In this document: piece by piece, positions 4,964 through 5,080 of the stretch
How positions within the stretch are numbered: the stretch's first letter is position 1
Layout: each line of letters starts with the position of its first letter
DNA from: Streptomyces lilacinus
GTDB lineage: Bacteria > Actinomycetota > Actinomycetes > Streptomycetales > Streptomycetaceae
Direction: 5' to 3'
Assembly: GCA_000715685.1 (NCBI GenBank)
Contig: KL569530.1
Location: forward strand, 1-5,080
DNA: 5,080 bases
Made by a program: the position numbers and the translations under genes
Notes under the pieces: generated by a model
The model's input: only the letters and a program-made list of their open reading frames with translations
Database searches by the model: none
Told to the model about the DNA's origin: nothing

Positions 4964-4990
4964 GTGCCGGGGGCCTTGTGCCTCCGGCAC
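4964..4990 (+). terminator. Strong hairpin terminator of the phosphorylase gene
   Basis: GTGCCGGGGGC (4964-4974) pairs with GCCTCCGGCAC (4980-4990) around a CTTGT loop, an 11-bp stem with one G-U pair, 20 nt after the stop. Only a short ATTT follows. The G-U pair would be a C-A mismatch in the opposite transcript, which points to plus-strand use. Confidence 0.75.
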
Positions 4991-5021
4991 AGCCATTTCC
5001 GCTGCGACGCCGTTCGTGGTG

Positions 5022-5041
5022 CACGCGCCTGGCGGCGCGTG
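5022..5041. terminator. Second hairpin downstream of the phosphorylase gene
   Basis: CACGCGCC (5022-5029) and GGCGCGTG (5034-5041) form a perfect 8-bp stem with a TGGC loop. It is symmetrical, so it could act in either direction, for example as a back-up terminator or for a gene arriving from the right. Confidence 0.45.
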
Positions 5042-5051
5042 GTGGGTGGTG

Positions 5052-5067
5052 CGGCCCCGGTGGGCCG
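5052..5067 (+). terminator. Third hairpin, followed by GTTTGT
   Basis: CGGCCC (5052-5057) and GGGCCG (5062-5067) enclose a CGGT loop, followed directly by GTTTGT. Outer arms GGTGGG (5041-5046) and CCCACC (5075-5080) could enclose it in a larger stem. No gene is seen from 4944 to the window end. It may be a further terminator or part of the leader of the next gene. Confidence 0.35.
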
Positions 5068-5080
5068 GTTTGTGCCCACC

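Overview
The window is very GC-rich, with strong G/C bias at third codon positions, GTG starts, GGGAGG-type ribosome binding sites and long GC hairpins as terminators. Together with the protein types this points to an actinomycete, most likely Streptomyces or a close relative. From memory, not from a search, the block DeoR-type regulator - lpdA-like flavoprotein - gamma-glutamylcyclotransferase-like protein - purine nucleoside phosphorylase matches a conserved Streptomyces chromosomal neighbourhood (around SCO4917-SCO4920 in S. coelicolor). It also resembles Rv3303c-Rv3304-Rv3307 of Mycobacterium tuberculosis. This is mostly core chromosome; I see no transposase, phage gene, CRISPR array, tRNA or rRNA.

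Layout. Positions 1-199 are non-coding: three 17-bp tandem repeats, a perfect 13-bp GC hairpin (probably the terminator of a gene to the left), and the leader of a TetR-family regulator (200-787, +). The TetR gene ends inside a 15-bp tandem repeat. It converges on a DeoR/GlpR-family regulator (846-1856, -) with an unusual disordered C-terminal tail. Positions 1857-1972 hold the DeoR promoter and candidate operators plus the terminator of the next gene. Next is an LpdA-type NAD(P)H:quinone/flavoprotein reductase (1973-3421, -) that lacks the redox disulfide and the catalytic His-Glu pair of true lipoamide dehydrogenases. A 164-bp divergent control region separates it from a gamma-glutamylcyclotransferase-like gene (3586-4023, +). 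A 98-bp gap with a concentric palindrome follows, then a trimeric-type purine nucleoside phosphorylase (4122-4943, +). Positions 4944-5080 contain three consecutive hairpins and no gene.

How the parts fit. The phosphorylase salvages purine nucleosides to base plus (deoxy)ribose-1-phosphate. DeoR/GlpR regulators usually sense sugar phosphates, so a link between the two is plausible but not shown. The flavoprotein and the cyclotransferase-like protein share a divergent promoter region, which hints at joint redox or thiol-related control.

Most notable patterns: three genes (deoR-type, GGCT-like, PNP) have a TAnnnT -10 box exactly 7 nt before the start codon, the signature of leaderless transcripts, which also fixes their starts. 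The lpdA-like gene is preceded instead by a strong Shine-Dalgarno that fits an 8-codon mini-ORF whose TGA overlaps lpdA's fourth codon (GTG), suggesting translational coupling or an alternative start. I did not find a convincing novel multi-gene system.
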